Below are positions 31,858 to 39,327 of a DNA stretch of 48,329 nucleotides, one piece after another. Position 1 is the stretch's first letter. Every line of letters begins with the position of its first letter. The stretch covers positions 1 to 48,329 of the forward strand of contig JBJDYV010000036.1 of assembly GCA_051867655.1 (NCBI GenBank), in the 5' to 3' direction. The notes under the pieces are model-generated. The model worked only from the letters and a program-made list of their open reading frames with translations. It made no database searches and was not told the origin of the DNA. Position numbers and translations under genes: made by a program. This DNA is from JAJPXI01 sp051867655. Lineage in GTDB: Bacteria; Bacillota; Clostridia; Oscillospirales; Oscillospiraceae.

Positions 31858-33711
31858 TCAATCATCGGCGAAGTGGTTCCGCCAATAGTACTGCAGATTT
31901 TTATAGTCTTCCACCAGGGCCGCCCCCTCCGGGGTCAGGCTGTCGGTGAGAACGCCGTTTTCCAGAAAGCGCCCGGTGGTGTGGACCACGGGAACCTGTT
32001 GGGATACCTCCTCGATGGCCTGCATATAGGCCGGGCCCTCCCAGCCGCACAGCCGGAAGACCTCGTTCATCAGGAAATAGGGGCCCAGGTCGGGGCCTTC
32101 CCCCTGGAAGTCGCAGCCCAGGATCTCCTTGGCCGCGTCGTTAGCCCAGATGATGTACCGGGTGGAGTAGTAGTTCAGAAAGCCCTCCTGGGTGCTCATG
32201 TCGAAGTCGATGCCCATGGCGGTGTAGACGCTGTTGCCGTCTCCCATCCAGGGGTTGTGGTCCCCGAAGAGGATCAGGATCACCGGCTCGTCGTCGGCGC
32301 GGAAATAGTCGGTCAGCTCCTTCAGATGCTCGTTGGTGTTGGCGATGGAGCCGAAGTAGTTGTCCAGAATAACCTGCTGCTCGTCGGTGTAGGTGCCGTC
32401 GTCCACCACGAAGTCGCCCCGCTCCCCCCACCAGCAGGTTTCGGTGTCATAGGGACCGTGGCCCTGGTAGGTCACGGAGAAGTTGAAATAGGGCTTGTCC
32501 CCGGCAGTGCCCACCTCATAGGCCTGGAGCAGCTTGGGGAAGAATACGTCGTCAAAGGCCACAGCGCCGTCGGTGAACTGACCGAAGTAATTCTCCACAT
32601 ACTGATAATTCTCAAAGCCCAGGTTCTCGTTGACGTTCAGGCGGTTGTAGAACCACTGGTAGCAGGGGTGCATCCCCTCCACAGTGTAGCCCTGGGAGCG
32701 GAAATACCAGGGGTAGGCATTGGTCTTGCCCCGGAAATTGCCCAGACTGGAATAGCCGGTCAGAAAGCAGCGCTCGGTGTCCACCGTGCCGCCGGCGAAG
32801 ATGTTGGTGACCAGATTGCCGGAATAGCCCTCGGCCTCCAGATCATGCCAGACCTTGTACACATCCTGGGCCAGCTCGGGCACGCCGAACTTAGTGAAGT
32901 CGTTATAGGCCTCCAGCATGATGCCCACGATATTGACCTTCTCCTCCTCGGGAATGTCGGCGTCCTCATACCCGTCCAGCAGCGCGGCGGCCTGGTTTTT
33001 GTCATACCCCTCCGGGGGAGTCTCCACGGCGTCGTTGATGCTGTAGAGGAAGGGGTAGACGGAGCCGTGGGCAATATACTGCTGGGTGGAGGACCACTGG
33101 CTGTCCAGCCGGTCATAATAGGCGGCCTTGCCGTTGTAGATCGTGCTGTTCCGGCACAGCAGGAGAACGATGATGCAGGCACCCACGGACAAAAGCGTGC
33201 AGGCCTGCCGGCTGCGCCGCGCGGGCCTGCCTCGCACGAAAAAGTGCAGGAAAAGCCACCCGAACGCCACGCACAGGACGGTCAGGATCAGCTTCCAGTC
33301 CAGAAAGAGGTGGTATTTGCCCGCCATGTCGCCCACCTCTTTCAGAAGAAGCAGGTCGGCAGCCTGAACGGGGTCGTCCCGGAACATGAGCTTGTAGTAG
33401 TTGCCCACGGAGAAGCCCAGCACGACCGCGGCGGTGAGCAGAAAGGAGGCTCCCGCCCGGCCGATGAGACCGTACAGCAGGAAGAGCAGCGCCAGGCAGG
33501 GCAGCAGATTGAGCAGCAGGATCAGCGGGCGCTCAAAGTAACCCAGGGCCAGCCGCAGGGAGTAGGGCCCCACGGCCAGCAGAAGGGAGACCAGCGTGAT
33601 CCCGAGGGCGGACAGGGCCAGGATACCCAGGTTCCAGGCCCAGAAGCCCGCCCGTTTTCCGGCGGACCAGTTTTCGTCCGGCCGGCGCTGAAACAGGAAA
33701 AAGTGCTTCAT
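31858..33711 (-). CDS. LTA synthase family membrane sulfatase
   Basis: Polyglycerol-phosphate (lipoteichoic acid) synthase-like enzyme of the membrane outer face. 617 residues: about five N-terminal helices (about 22-50, 62-83, 87-105, 140-158, 170-187) and a C-terminal sulfatase-fold domain. Active-site features are IMLEAY with metal-binding E267, FAGGTVDTE with the probable nucleophile T309, and the late LFGDHNPWMG with Asp-His metal ligands. The ATG at 33711 comes 3 nt after the glyQS stop without a visible ribosome site, so translation probably depends on coupling. Whether the product makes LTA or modifies another glycerol-phosphate polymer is open. Confidence 0.9.
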   Translation of the reverse strand: MKHFFLFQRRPDENWSAGKRAGFWAWNLGILALSALGITLVSLLLAVGPYSLRLALGYFERPLILLLNLLPCLALLFLLYGLIGRAGASFLLTAAVVLGFSVGNYYKLMFRDDPVQAADLLLLKEVGDMAGKYHLFLDWKLILTVLCVAFGWLFLHFFVRGRPARRSRQACTLLSVGACIIVLLLCRNSTIYNGKAAYYDRLDSQWSSTQQYIAHGSVYPFLYSINDAVETPPEGYDKNQAAALLDGYEDADIPEEEKVNIVGIMLEAYNDFTKFGVPELAQDVYKVWHDLEAEGYSGNLVTNIFAGGTVDTERCFLTGYSSLGNFRGKTNAYPWYFRSQGYTVEGMHPCYQWFYNRLNVNENLGFENYQYVENYFGQFTDGAVAFDDVFFPKLLQAYEVGTAGDKPYFNFSVTYQGHGPYDTETCWWGERGDFVVDDGTYTDEQQVILDNYFGSIANTNEHLKELTDYFRADDEPVILILFGDHNPWMGDGNSVYTAMGIDFDMSTQEGFLNYYSTRYIIWANDAAKEILGCDFQGEGPDLGPYFLMNEVFRLCGWEGPAYMQAIEEVSQQVPVVHTTGRFLENGVLTDSLTPEGAALVEDYKNLQYYWRNHFADD

Positions 33712-33714
33712 GAA

Positions 33715-35151
33715 TTAATACGCGATCTTGTCCAGAATATAATCCTTTACCTGGTCGATGGGGATGCGCACCTGCTCCATGGAGTCGCGCTCCCGGATGG
33801 TGACGCAGTGGTCGGCGGGGGTGTTCTCGTCGCCCACGGTCTCAAAGTCGAAGGTGACGCAGAAGGGGGTGCCGATCTCGTCCTGGCGGCGGTAGCGCTT
33901 GCCGATGGAGCCGGCGTCATCGTAGTCCACCATGAAGTACTTGCTCAGCTGCACCTGCAGCTCGCGGGCGGGGCCGGAGAGGACTTCCTTCTTGCTCAGG
34001 GGCAGGATGGCGCACTTGAAGGGAGCCAGGGCGGGGTGCAGGCGCAGCACGGTGCGCACGTCGTCCTTGCCGTTCTTGTCCTGACCCACGACCTCCTCGT
34101 CGTAGGCGTCGCACAGGACGGCCAGCACGGAGCGCTCCACACCCAGGGAGGGCTCGATGACGTAGGGGATATAGTGCTCGTTCTTCTCCTGGTCGAAGTA
34201 GGTCAGGTCCTTGCCGGAGGTGTTCTGGTGCTGGGTCAGGTCGTAGTCGGTGCGGTCGGCCACGCCCCACAGCTCGCCCCAGCCGAAGGGGAACAGGAAC
34301 TCGAAGTCGGTGGTGGCCTTGGAGTAGAAGCACAGCTCCTCGGGATCGTGGTCGCGCAGGCGCAGGTTCTCGTCCTTCAGGCCGATGCCCAGCAGCCACT
34401 CATGGCAGAAGTTGCGCCAGTACTGGAACCACTCCAGGTCGGTGCCCGGCTCGCAGAAGAACTCCAGCTCCATCTGCTCGAACTCACGCACGCGGAAGAT
34501 GAAGTTGCCCGGGGTGATCTCGTTGCGGAAGCTCTTGCCGATCTGGCCGATGCCGAAGGGCAGCTTGCGGCGGGTGGTGCGCTGGACGTTGACAAAGTTG
34601 GTAAAGATGCCCTGGGCGGTCTCGGGGCGCAGGTACACGGTGTTCTTGGCGTCCTCGGTGACGCCCTGGAAGGTCTTGAACATCAGGTTGAACTGGCGGA
34701 TGTCGGTCCAGTTGTGCTTGCCGCAGGTGGGGCAGGGGATGTTGTGCTCCTCCACGAAGTCCTTCATCTCCTGCTGGGAGAAGGCGTCGATGGGCTTGGG
34801 CAGCTCAAAGCCGGTCTGGGCGCACCACTCCTCGATGACCTTGTCGGCGCGGAAGCGCTCGTGGCACTCGCGGCAGTCCATCAGAGGGTCGGAGAAGCCC
34901 GCCAGGTGGCCGGAGGCCACCCAGGTCTGGGGGTTCATGAGAATGGCGGCGTCCAGGCCCACGTTGTAGGGGTTCTCCTGAACGAATTTCTGCCACCAGG
35001 CCTTCTTGATGTTGTTTTTCAGCTCCACGCCCAGGGGGCCGTAGTCCCAGGTGTTGGCCAGACCGCCGTAGATCTCGCTGCCGGCAAAAATGAAGCCGCG
35101 GCCTTTGCACAGGGCCACGATCTTTTCCATAGTTTTTTCCTGATTTTTCAT
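33715..35151 (-). CDS. glyQS: Glycyl-tRNA synthetase, alpha2 (eukaryote-like) type
   Basis: Class II synthetase charging tRNA-Gly. 478 residues from 35151 (MKNQEKTMEKIV; GGAGG 9 nt before). Family features: GFIFAGSEIYGGLANTWDYG (about 20-39), zinc-type pairs CREC (near 93) and CPTCGKHN (near 140), motif 2 with FRNEITPGNFIFRVREFEQME (about 205-225), and the C-terminal anticodon domain near 370-478 with RYRRQDEIGTPFCVTFD. The form is the single-chain type rather than the glyQ/glyS pair. First gene of a four-gene leftward operon with LTA synthase and transketolase, driven by a perfect consensus promoter. I saw no T-box in the 45-nt leader. Confidence 0.97.
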   Translation of the reverse strand: MKNQEKTMEKIVALCKGRGFIFAGSEIYGGLANTWDYGPLGVELKNNIKKAWWQKFVQENPYNVGLDAAILMNPQTWVASGHLAGFSDPLMDCRECHERFRADKVIEEWCAQTGFELPKPIDAFSQQEMKDFVEEHNIPCPTCGKHNWTDIRQFNLMFKTFQGVTEDAKNTVYLRPETAQGIFTNFVNVQRTTRRKLPFGIGQIGKSFRNEITPGNFIFRVREFEQMELEFFCEPGTDLEWFQYWRNFCHEWLLGIGLKDENLRLRDHDPEELCFYSKATTDFEFLFPFGWGELWGVADRTDYDLTQHQNTSGKDLTYFDQEKNEHYIPYVIEPSLGVERSVLAVLCDAYDEEVVGQDKNGKDDVRTVLRLHPALAPFKCAILPLSKKEVLSGPARELQVQLSKYFMVDYDDAGSIGKRYRRQDEIGTPFCVTFDFETVGDENTPADHCVTIRERDSMEQVRIPIDQVKDYILDKIAY

Positions 35152-35196
35152 GGTGAAAAACCTCCGATTCGGATTTTTTTGATCGTCAATATTACA

Positions 35197-35224
35197 ATTA
35201 TATACGCCAACCGCCAATTGTCAA
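35197..35224 (-). promoter_or_regulatory. Consensus promoter of the glyQS operon
   Basis: Reverse strand TTGACA (35224-35219), 16-bp spacer, TATAAT (35202-35197). Its -35 box overlaps the -35 of the divergent HD gene by five of six bases. Confidence 0.85.
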
Positions 35225-35246
35225 CCGCCGACGGGTGTGATACAAT
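35218..35246 (+). promoter_or_regulatory. Promoter of the HD-domain gene operon
   Basis: TTGTCA (35218-35223), 17-bp spacer, TACAAT (35241-35246). It shares its -35 bases with the opposite glyQS promoter, so the two cannot be occupied at once. Confidence 0.75.
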
Positions 35247-35282
35247 GGAGAAAATTTATGTGTTTGAGCGAGGTTTTGCGTC

Positions 35283-35870
35283 ATGTCCGCCAAAGAGGAA
35301 TTCATCGAGATCTATCAGACCAACATTCACCGGGAGGGTTCGGCCGCCCTGCTGGATTATCTGCAGAACAAAAGCGACTTCTTCACCGCCCCCGCCTCCG
35401 CCCGGTACCACGGCTCTTACCCGGGGGGGCTGTGCGACCACAGCGTCAACGTCTACCACTGCCTGGCCGACTATCTGGCGCGCCCCCGGGTGCAGGAGCT
35501 GTACGGCCTGGAGTATGAGCCGGAGTCCGTGGCCGTCGTCTCCCTGCTCCATGATGTGTGCAAGATCGGCTGCTACCGCGCCGGGACCCGCAATGTGAAG
35601 AACGAGACCACCGGCCAGTGGGAGAAGGTGCCCACCTTCTTCTACGAGGACAAGCTGCCCTACGGCCACGGGGAGAAGTCGGTGTACATCATCTCCGGCT
35701 TCATGCGCCTGACCCGGGAGGAGGCCATGGCCATCCGCTGGCATATGGGCTTTTCCGGCACGGAGGACTCCCGTACCGTGGGCCAGGCCCTGCAGCAGTT
35801 CCCCCTGGCCTTCGCTCTGGCTACCGCCGACATGGAAGCCAGCTACTTTCTGGAAGGGGAGAACACCTGA
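35283..35870 (+). CDS. HD-domain protein, probable metal-dependent phosphohydrolase
   Basis: 195 residues. An HD fold is suggested by GGLCDHSVNVYHCL (His, near 51), VSLLHDVCKIG (the HD pair, near 88-98), GHGEKSVYII (His near 128) and IRWHMGF (His near 152), the order of metal ligands in HD hydrolases. The family acts on nucleotides or cyclic nucleotides; this member resembles small clostridial hydrolases of unknown substrate. GAGG lies 11 nt before the ATG, a modest signal. The stop codon overlaps the next start by one base (TGATG). Confidence 0.85.
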   Translation: MSAKEEFIEIYQTNIHREGSAALLDYLQNKSDFFTAPASARYHGSYPGGLCDHSVNVYHCLADYLARPRVQELYGLEYEPESVAVVSLLHDVCKIGCYRAGTRNVKNETTGQWEKVPTFFYEDKLPYGHGEKSVYIISGFMRLTREEAMAIRWHMGFSGTEDSRTVGQALQQFPLAFALATADMEASYFLEGENT

Positions 35871-37255
35871 TGGCACGTACCAATGATCTGGGGCGGGACC
35901 CCATTCCCCGCCTGCTGCTCCGGCTGGCCCTGCCCGCGGTGGCGGCCCAGCTGGTCAACGCCCTGTACAACATCGTGGACCGTATGTACATCGGCCACAT
36001 CCCCGGCGAGGGCAAGCTGGCCCTGACCGGCGTGGGCGTCACCTTCGCGGTCATCATGCTGGTGTCCGCCCTGGCCAGCCTGGTCTGCGTGGGCGGCGGC
36101 GCCCGGGCGGCCATCCACATGGGCGAGGGCAACCGGGACCGGGCGGAGGAGATCCTGGGCAACTGTACCCTGCTGCTGATCCTGATCGCCGTGGTGGTGA
36201 CAGGCGGGCTCTGGTTCATCCGGGAGCCCATGCTCCTGCTCTTCGGCGCCACGGAGAACACCGTGGGCTACGGCAGCGATTACCTGGGCATCTACCTGCT
36301 GGGCACCCTGTTTGTCATGGCGTCGGTGGGCCTGAACTACTTTATCTCCACCCAGGGCTTTTCCACCGTGTCCATGCTGACCGTTCTGATCGGCGCGGTG
36401 ATCAACATCGTACTGGACCCCATCTTCATCTTTGGCTTTGGCATGGGGGTGCAGGGGGCCGCTCTGGCCACTGTGCTGGCCCAGATGGTGTCCGCCCTGT
36501 GGGTGGTGCGCTTTCTGACCGGGAAGCGCACCAAGCTGCGCATCCGCCGGAAATATCTGCGCCTGCGGTGGAACATCCTGGCCCCTGTGCTGGCCATCGG
36601 CGTGTCCCCCTTCGTCATGCAGGCCACCGAGAGCATCCTGAACGTGGTGTTCAACTCCTCCCTGAAGCTGTACGGCGGCGATCTGGCCGTGGGCTCCATG
36701 ACCATCGCCTCCAGCGTCATGCAGCTGATGAGCACCCTGTTCCTGGGCTTTTCCCAGGGCGCCAGCCCCATCGTCGGCTTCAACTACGGCGCGGGACAGA
36801 GCGGCCGGGTGAAGCAGACCGTGCGCCTGCTGGTCACCATCGCCCTGTCCATTTCGGTTACCTTCTGGCTGCTGGTGGAGCTGTTCCCCGGCCTGTTCGT
36901 GCTCATTTTCAACGACGACCCGGAGCTGGTGGGATACGCCACCTGGGCTCTGCGGGTCTATGCCGCGGGTATGTTCGCCATGGGGATGCAGCACGCCTGC
37001 CAGCAGTCCTTTGTGGCTTTGGGACAGGCCAAGATCTCCCTGTTCCTGGCCCTGCTGCGCAAGTTTATCCTGCTGATCCCCCTGATCTTCATCCTGCCCC
37101 ACTTCTTTGCAAACCAGGTGTTTGCCGTCTTCCTGGCTGAGCCGGTGGCCGACATCCTGGCTGCCACGACGACGGGCACGCTGTTCTTCACCCGCCTGCC
37201 GAAGATCCTGAACGAGCGGGAGGTCTTGCTGCGGGAGCAGCGCGGCGGAGCGTAA
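35870..37255 (+). CDS. MATE-family efflux transporter (second copy)
   Basis: 461-residue, about 12-helix protein of the MATE exporter family. The opening RLLLRLALPAVAAQLVNALY (about 12-31) with NIVDRMYIGHI directly after is typical of the clostridial NorM/DinF-like branch; LGFSQGASPIVGFNYGAGQ (about 291-309) marks the second half. The start at 35870 overlaps the HD-gene stop by 1 nt, with GGGGAG 9 nt before. It differs clearly from the MATE gene at 1.1-2.5 kb, so it is not a recent duplicate. The open frame upstream inside the HD gene is a shadow. Confidence 0.94.
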   Translation: MARTNDLGRDPIPRLLLRLALPAVAAQLVNALYNIVDRMYIGHIPGEGKLALTGVGVTFAVIMLVSALASLVCVGGGARAAIHMGEGNRDRAEEILGNCTLLLILIAVVVTGGLWFIREPMLLLFGATENTVGYGSDYLGIYLLGTLFVMASVGLNYFISTQGFSTVSMLTVLIGAVINIVLDPIFIFGFGMGVQGAALATVLAQMVSALWVVRFLTGKRTKLRIRRKYLRLRWNILAPVLAIGVSPFVMQATESILNVVFNSSLKLYGGDLAVGSMTIASSVMQLMSTLFLGFSQGASPIVGFNYGAGQSGRVKQTVRLLVTIALSISVTFWLLVELFPGLFVLIFNDDPELVGYATWALRVYAAGMFAMGMQHACQQSFVALGQAKISLFLALLRKFILLIPLIFILPHFFANQVFAVFLAEPVADILAATTTGTLFFTRLPKILNEREVLLREQRGGA

Positions 37256-37351
37256 AATTCATGAAAACGTAAGGATTTCTTTCACTTTTTCTTTATTCTT
37301 CCATGGTACGCTTTTTTGCGACAAAAGCCGACATGGAAGGAGATGCTCCCC

Positions 37352-38020
37352 GTGACCCTGACCAGAACCCGCGCCGCAGCCCGGGCTGTCCCGGCGCGCC
37401 CGGATCTTTACCGCCTGTTTTGGGTTTTCCTCTGCGCCTCGGTGCTGGGAGTGCTCGTCGAGACGGTGTTCATGCTGGCCACGCGGGGCGTGCTGATGAA
37501 CCGCAGCGGCGTGCTGTACGGGCCCTTCTCCCTGGTGTGGGGCGCGGGCGCGGTGCTGTTTACCCTGCTGCTCTACCGCCTGCAGCCGTACGGCGCCTGG
37601 GCTCTCTTTTTCGGGGGCGCGGCGGTGGGCACCGCGCTGGAATACTTCTGCTCCTGGCTGCAGGAGGTGCTGTTCGGCCTGCGCTTCTGGAGCTATGACC
37701 ATCTGCCGCTGAACCTGAACGGGCGGGTGTGCCTGCTTTTCTCCGTTTTCTGGGGGGCGGCCGCCCTGGTGTGGATGCGCCTTTGCTGGCCCGCCCTGTG
37801 CGCCCGGCTGGACCGGCCCCGCCATCCTTCCCGCCGCCTGACCCGGGTGTTGGCGGCGCTTCTGGCTCTGGATGTGGCCCTGACCGCCGCCGCCCTGCTG
37901 CGCATGGACCGGCGGCAGCAGGGGGTGCCGCCCGGGAATGCCGTGGAGGTCTTTCTGGACCAGCGGTTCCCCGACGAGCGGCTGATCGGGTATTTTACCA
38001 ATGTAAAATACATCGGGTGA
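37352..38020 (+). CDS. CmpB-like membrane protein (putative ABC-transporter type IV family)
   Basis: 222-residue protein of the PF06541-type group, labelled putative ABC transporter permease though no ATPase or binding protein lies nearby. Family hallmark: LGVLVETVFMLATRGVLMNR (about 30-49) with SGVLYGPFSLVWGAGAVLF next, then YFCSWLQEVLFGLRFWSYDH (about 90-110) and LNGRVCLLFSVFWG. Five or so helices, then a soluble tail with GYFTNVKYIG. I choose the GTG at 37352, 9 nt after AAGGAG; the ATG at 37343 directly abuts that site. A perfect 9-bp dyad (37990-38011) lies in the last codons. Confidence 0.85.
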   Translation: MTLTRTRAAARAVPARPDLYRLFWVFLCASVLGVLVETVFMLATRGVLMNRSGVLYGPFSLVWGAGAVLFTLLLYRLQPYGAWALFFGGAAVGTALEYFCSWLQEVLFGLRFWSYDHLPLNLNGRVCLLFSVFWGAAALVWMRLCWPALCARLDRPRHPSRRLTRVLAALLALDVALTAAALLRMDRRQQGVPPGNAVEVFLDQRFPDERLIGYFTNVKYIG

Positions 38021-38054
38021 TTTCATGCATCAAAATAATAGGGAGGTTTTGCAA

Positions 38055-38543
38055 ATGAAAAAATTCTTTGGGTTGACCATGGCTCTGCTCTGTCTCCTGG
38101 CCTTGGCGGGGTGCGGCGATGCACCGGAGCAGGAGGAAAGTAAGCTGGACACGATCCCCTTCCGGGACGATCAGCTGTATGCCGTGGCCTATCTGGGCTA
38201 TGATGAGATCAATGATCTGTCCTTTTACACGGAGAACTATCTGGATGACGAAAATCTGCCGGTCCACTACATTTCCAAGGGCGAGTACTATCTGATCATA
38301 CCGCGATATGCGGATATGGCTGTGCGCCTGTATCGAAATGACATCGAAACCATGGACACGTCCCTGATCTATGAGGATGCGCAGTGCCGGCCGTTTATCA
38401 TCCAGTGCAATATCAGTGATATTTTCACGGACGTTACGATCTGCCTGACCCATCAGACGGAAACGGTGGAATTTTCACCGTATATTTCCCTGATGGATGG
38501 GAGCGTTATGGTGGGAGACCGGGGATTGAACATAACAAAATAG
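38055..38543 (+). CDS. Small lipoprotein of unknown function
   Basis: 162 residues starting MKKFFGLTMALLCLLALAGC, a clear lipoprotein signal with lipobox LAGC (C20). The mature part (GDAPEQEESKLDTIPFRDDQ...) is acidic and mostly beta-strand in character, with an exported, membrane-tethered location expected. No family recognised. GGGAGG lies 8 nt before the ATG at 38055; the upstream ATG at 38025 is not preceded by a site. GC is lower than in neighbours. Followed by its own terminator. Confidence 0.82.
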   Translation: MKKFFGLTMALLCLLALAGCGDAPEQEESKLDTIPFRDDQLYAVAYLGYDEINDLSFYTENYLDDENLPVHYISKGEYYLIIPRYADMAVRLYRNDIETMDTSLIYEDAQCRPFIIQCNISDIFTDVTICLTHQTETVEFSPYISLMDGSVMVGDRGLNITK

Positions 38544-38549
38544 AACTGC

Positions 38550-38583
38550 AAAAATCCGGCAGTTGCCCTGCCGGATTTTTTTT
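38550..38583 (+). terminator. Terminator of the lipoprotein gene
   Basis: AAAATCCGGCA pairs with TGCCGGATTTT around a short loop, followed by T8. The promoter of the kinase gene starts inside it. Confidence 0.9.
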
Positions 38584-38591
38584 GCTATAAT
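38563..38591 (+). promoter_or_regulatory. Promoter of the shikimate-kinase-like gene
   Basis: TTGCCC (38563-38568), 17-bp spacer, TATAAT (38586-38591). It overlaps the preceding terminator hairpin. Confidence 0.6.
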
Positions 38592-38617
38592 AATTTAATT
38601 ATCGAATCTTGTTTGCC

Positions 38618-38626
38618 CAAAGGAGT
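38618..38626 (+). promoter_or_regulatory. Ribosome site stranded upstream of the MITE
   Basis: CAAAGGAG (38619-38626) lies 178 nt before the kinase ATG. If the 162-bp MITE and one CTAA are removed, the site sits 12 nt before the ATG, a workable distance. So it was probably the native ribosome site. Confidence 0.55.
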
Positions 38627-38634
38627 TATCCTAA

Positions 38635-38796
38635 GGAAGCGCTGACTGAATCGGAGGTGGAGGGATGGCCGAGAGATTTTTTCGGCAGCTGTGACAAAAA
38701 ACGCAGGGAATACTTTGTGTATTCCCGAGCATTTTTGGCGCAGATGATGGGGAAAGATCCGGCCAGTTCCCATCTCCCGATTCAATCAGGGCTTCC
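38635..38796. mobile_element. 162-bp MITE with IS5-like ends, between ribosome site and start codon
   Basis: The left end (38635-38654, GGAAGCGCTGACTGAATCGG) and the complement of the right end (38777-38796) match at 18 of 20 positions. CTAA flanks both sides exactly (38631-38634 and 38797-38800), a 4-bp target duplication of the YTAR kind made by IS5-group elements, whose ends also start GGAAG. The centre holds a GGGAATAC-TTTGT-GTATTCCC hairpin (38706-38726). There is no transposase. Confidence 0.75.
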
Positions 38797-38804
38797 CTAA
38801 CAAT

Positions 38805-39314
38805 ATGGACAACATCATCCTCATCGGTATGCCCGGCTCGGGCAAGAGCACAGTGGGTGTGCTTCTGGCCAAAGCCCTGGGTTTTGATTTTATCGACACC
38901 GACCTGACCCTCCAGCAGCGGGAGGGCGCACTGCTCCAGGACATTCTCAACAAGCGCGGCATCCAGGCCTTTCTCGACCTGGAACAGGCCGCCATCTGCT
39001 CGGTTGCGTGTGAGAATTCCGTTATTTCCCCCGGCGGAAGCTGCGTCTGCCGGGAGCTTTCCATGGCTCACCTCAAGGGCCTGGGCCGGGTCATTTACCT
39101 GCGCCTGCCCCTGGAGGAACTGGAAGCACGCCTGAATAACATCAGCACCCGCGGCATCGCCATGGAGCCCGGGCAGACCCTGCAAGATCTGTATGACTAC
39201 CGCACCCCCCTGTACGAGCACTGGGCCGACGTGACCGTGGACTGCGCCGGACAGACGCTGGAGGAGACGGTGGCCGCCGTTCTTCGTGCATTGATCGCGC
39301 AGGAGCATCAATAA
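38805..39314 (+). CDS. aroK: Shikimate-kinase-like P-loop kinase
   Basis: 169-residue P-loop kinase, normal length for shikimate kinase (aromatic amino acid path). Walker A GMPGSGKS (8-15) and FIDTD (near 29-33) with the substrate-binding Asp are present, as is the YRTPLYEHWAD pattern near 136. Two sites differ from classical AroK: the FRxxE stretch reads FLDLE near residue 56, losing the substrate-contacting Arg, and the GGG loop reads PGGS. So the substrate is uncertain, and the symbol is given as the best guess only. No other aro gene lies nearby. Its ribosome site is separated from the ATG by the MITE. DEAD-box helicase follows 13 nt later. Confidence 0.78.
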   Translation: MDNIILIGMPGSGKSTVGVLLAKALGFDFIDTDLTLQQREGALLQDILNKRGIQAFLDLEQAAICSVACENSVISPGGSCVCRELSMAHLKGLGRVIYLRLPLEELEARLNNISTRGIAMEPGQTLQDLYDYRTPLYEHWADVTVDCAGQTLEETVAAVLRALIAQEHQ

Positions 39315-39327
39315 AAGGACTGAAAAC

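Noticed and set aside
35152..35196. A T-box upstream of glyQS
   Set aside because: The leader is only about 45 nt, too short to hold one.
31819..35598. A 1259-codon open frame on the + strand
   Set aside because: It lies opposite LTA synthase and glyQS, is very rich in Gly, Val, Gln and His, and is the usual antisense shadow in GC-rich coding DNA.
38665..38694. A 9-codon frame inside the MITE with a strong GGAGG site (MAERFFRQL)
   Set aside because: Very short and made of terminal-repeat sequence. Mentioned only because it could attract ribosomes.
38609..38800. A 63-codon frame through the MITE that ends 4 nt before the kinase ATG
   Set aside because: It starts at a TTG without a ribosome site and most of it is MITE sequence. 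Coupled translation through it is conceivable but not supported.
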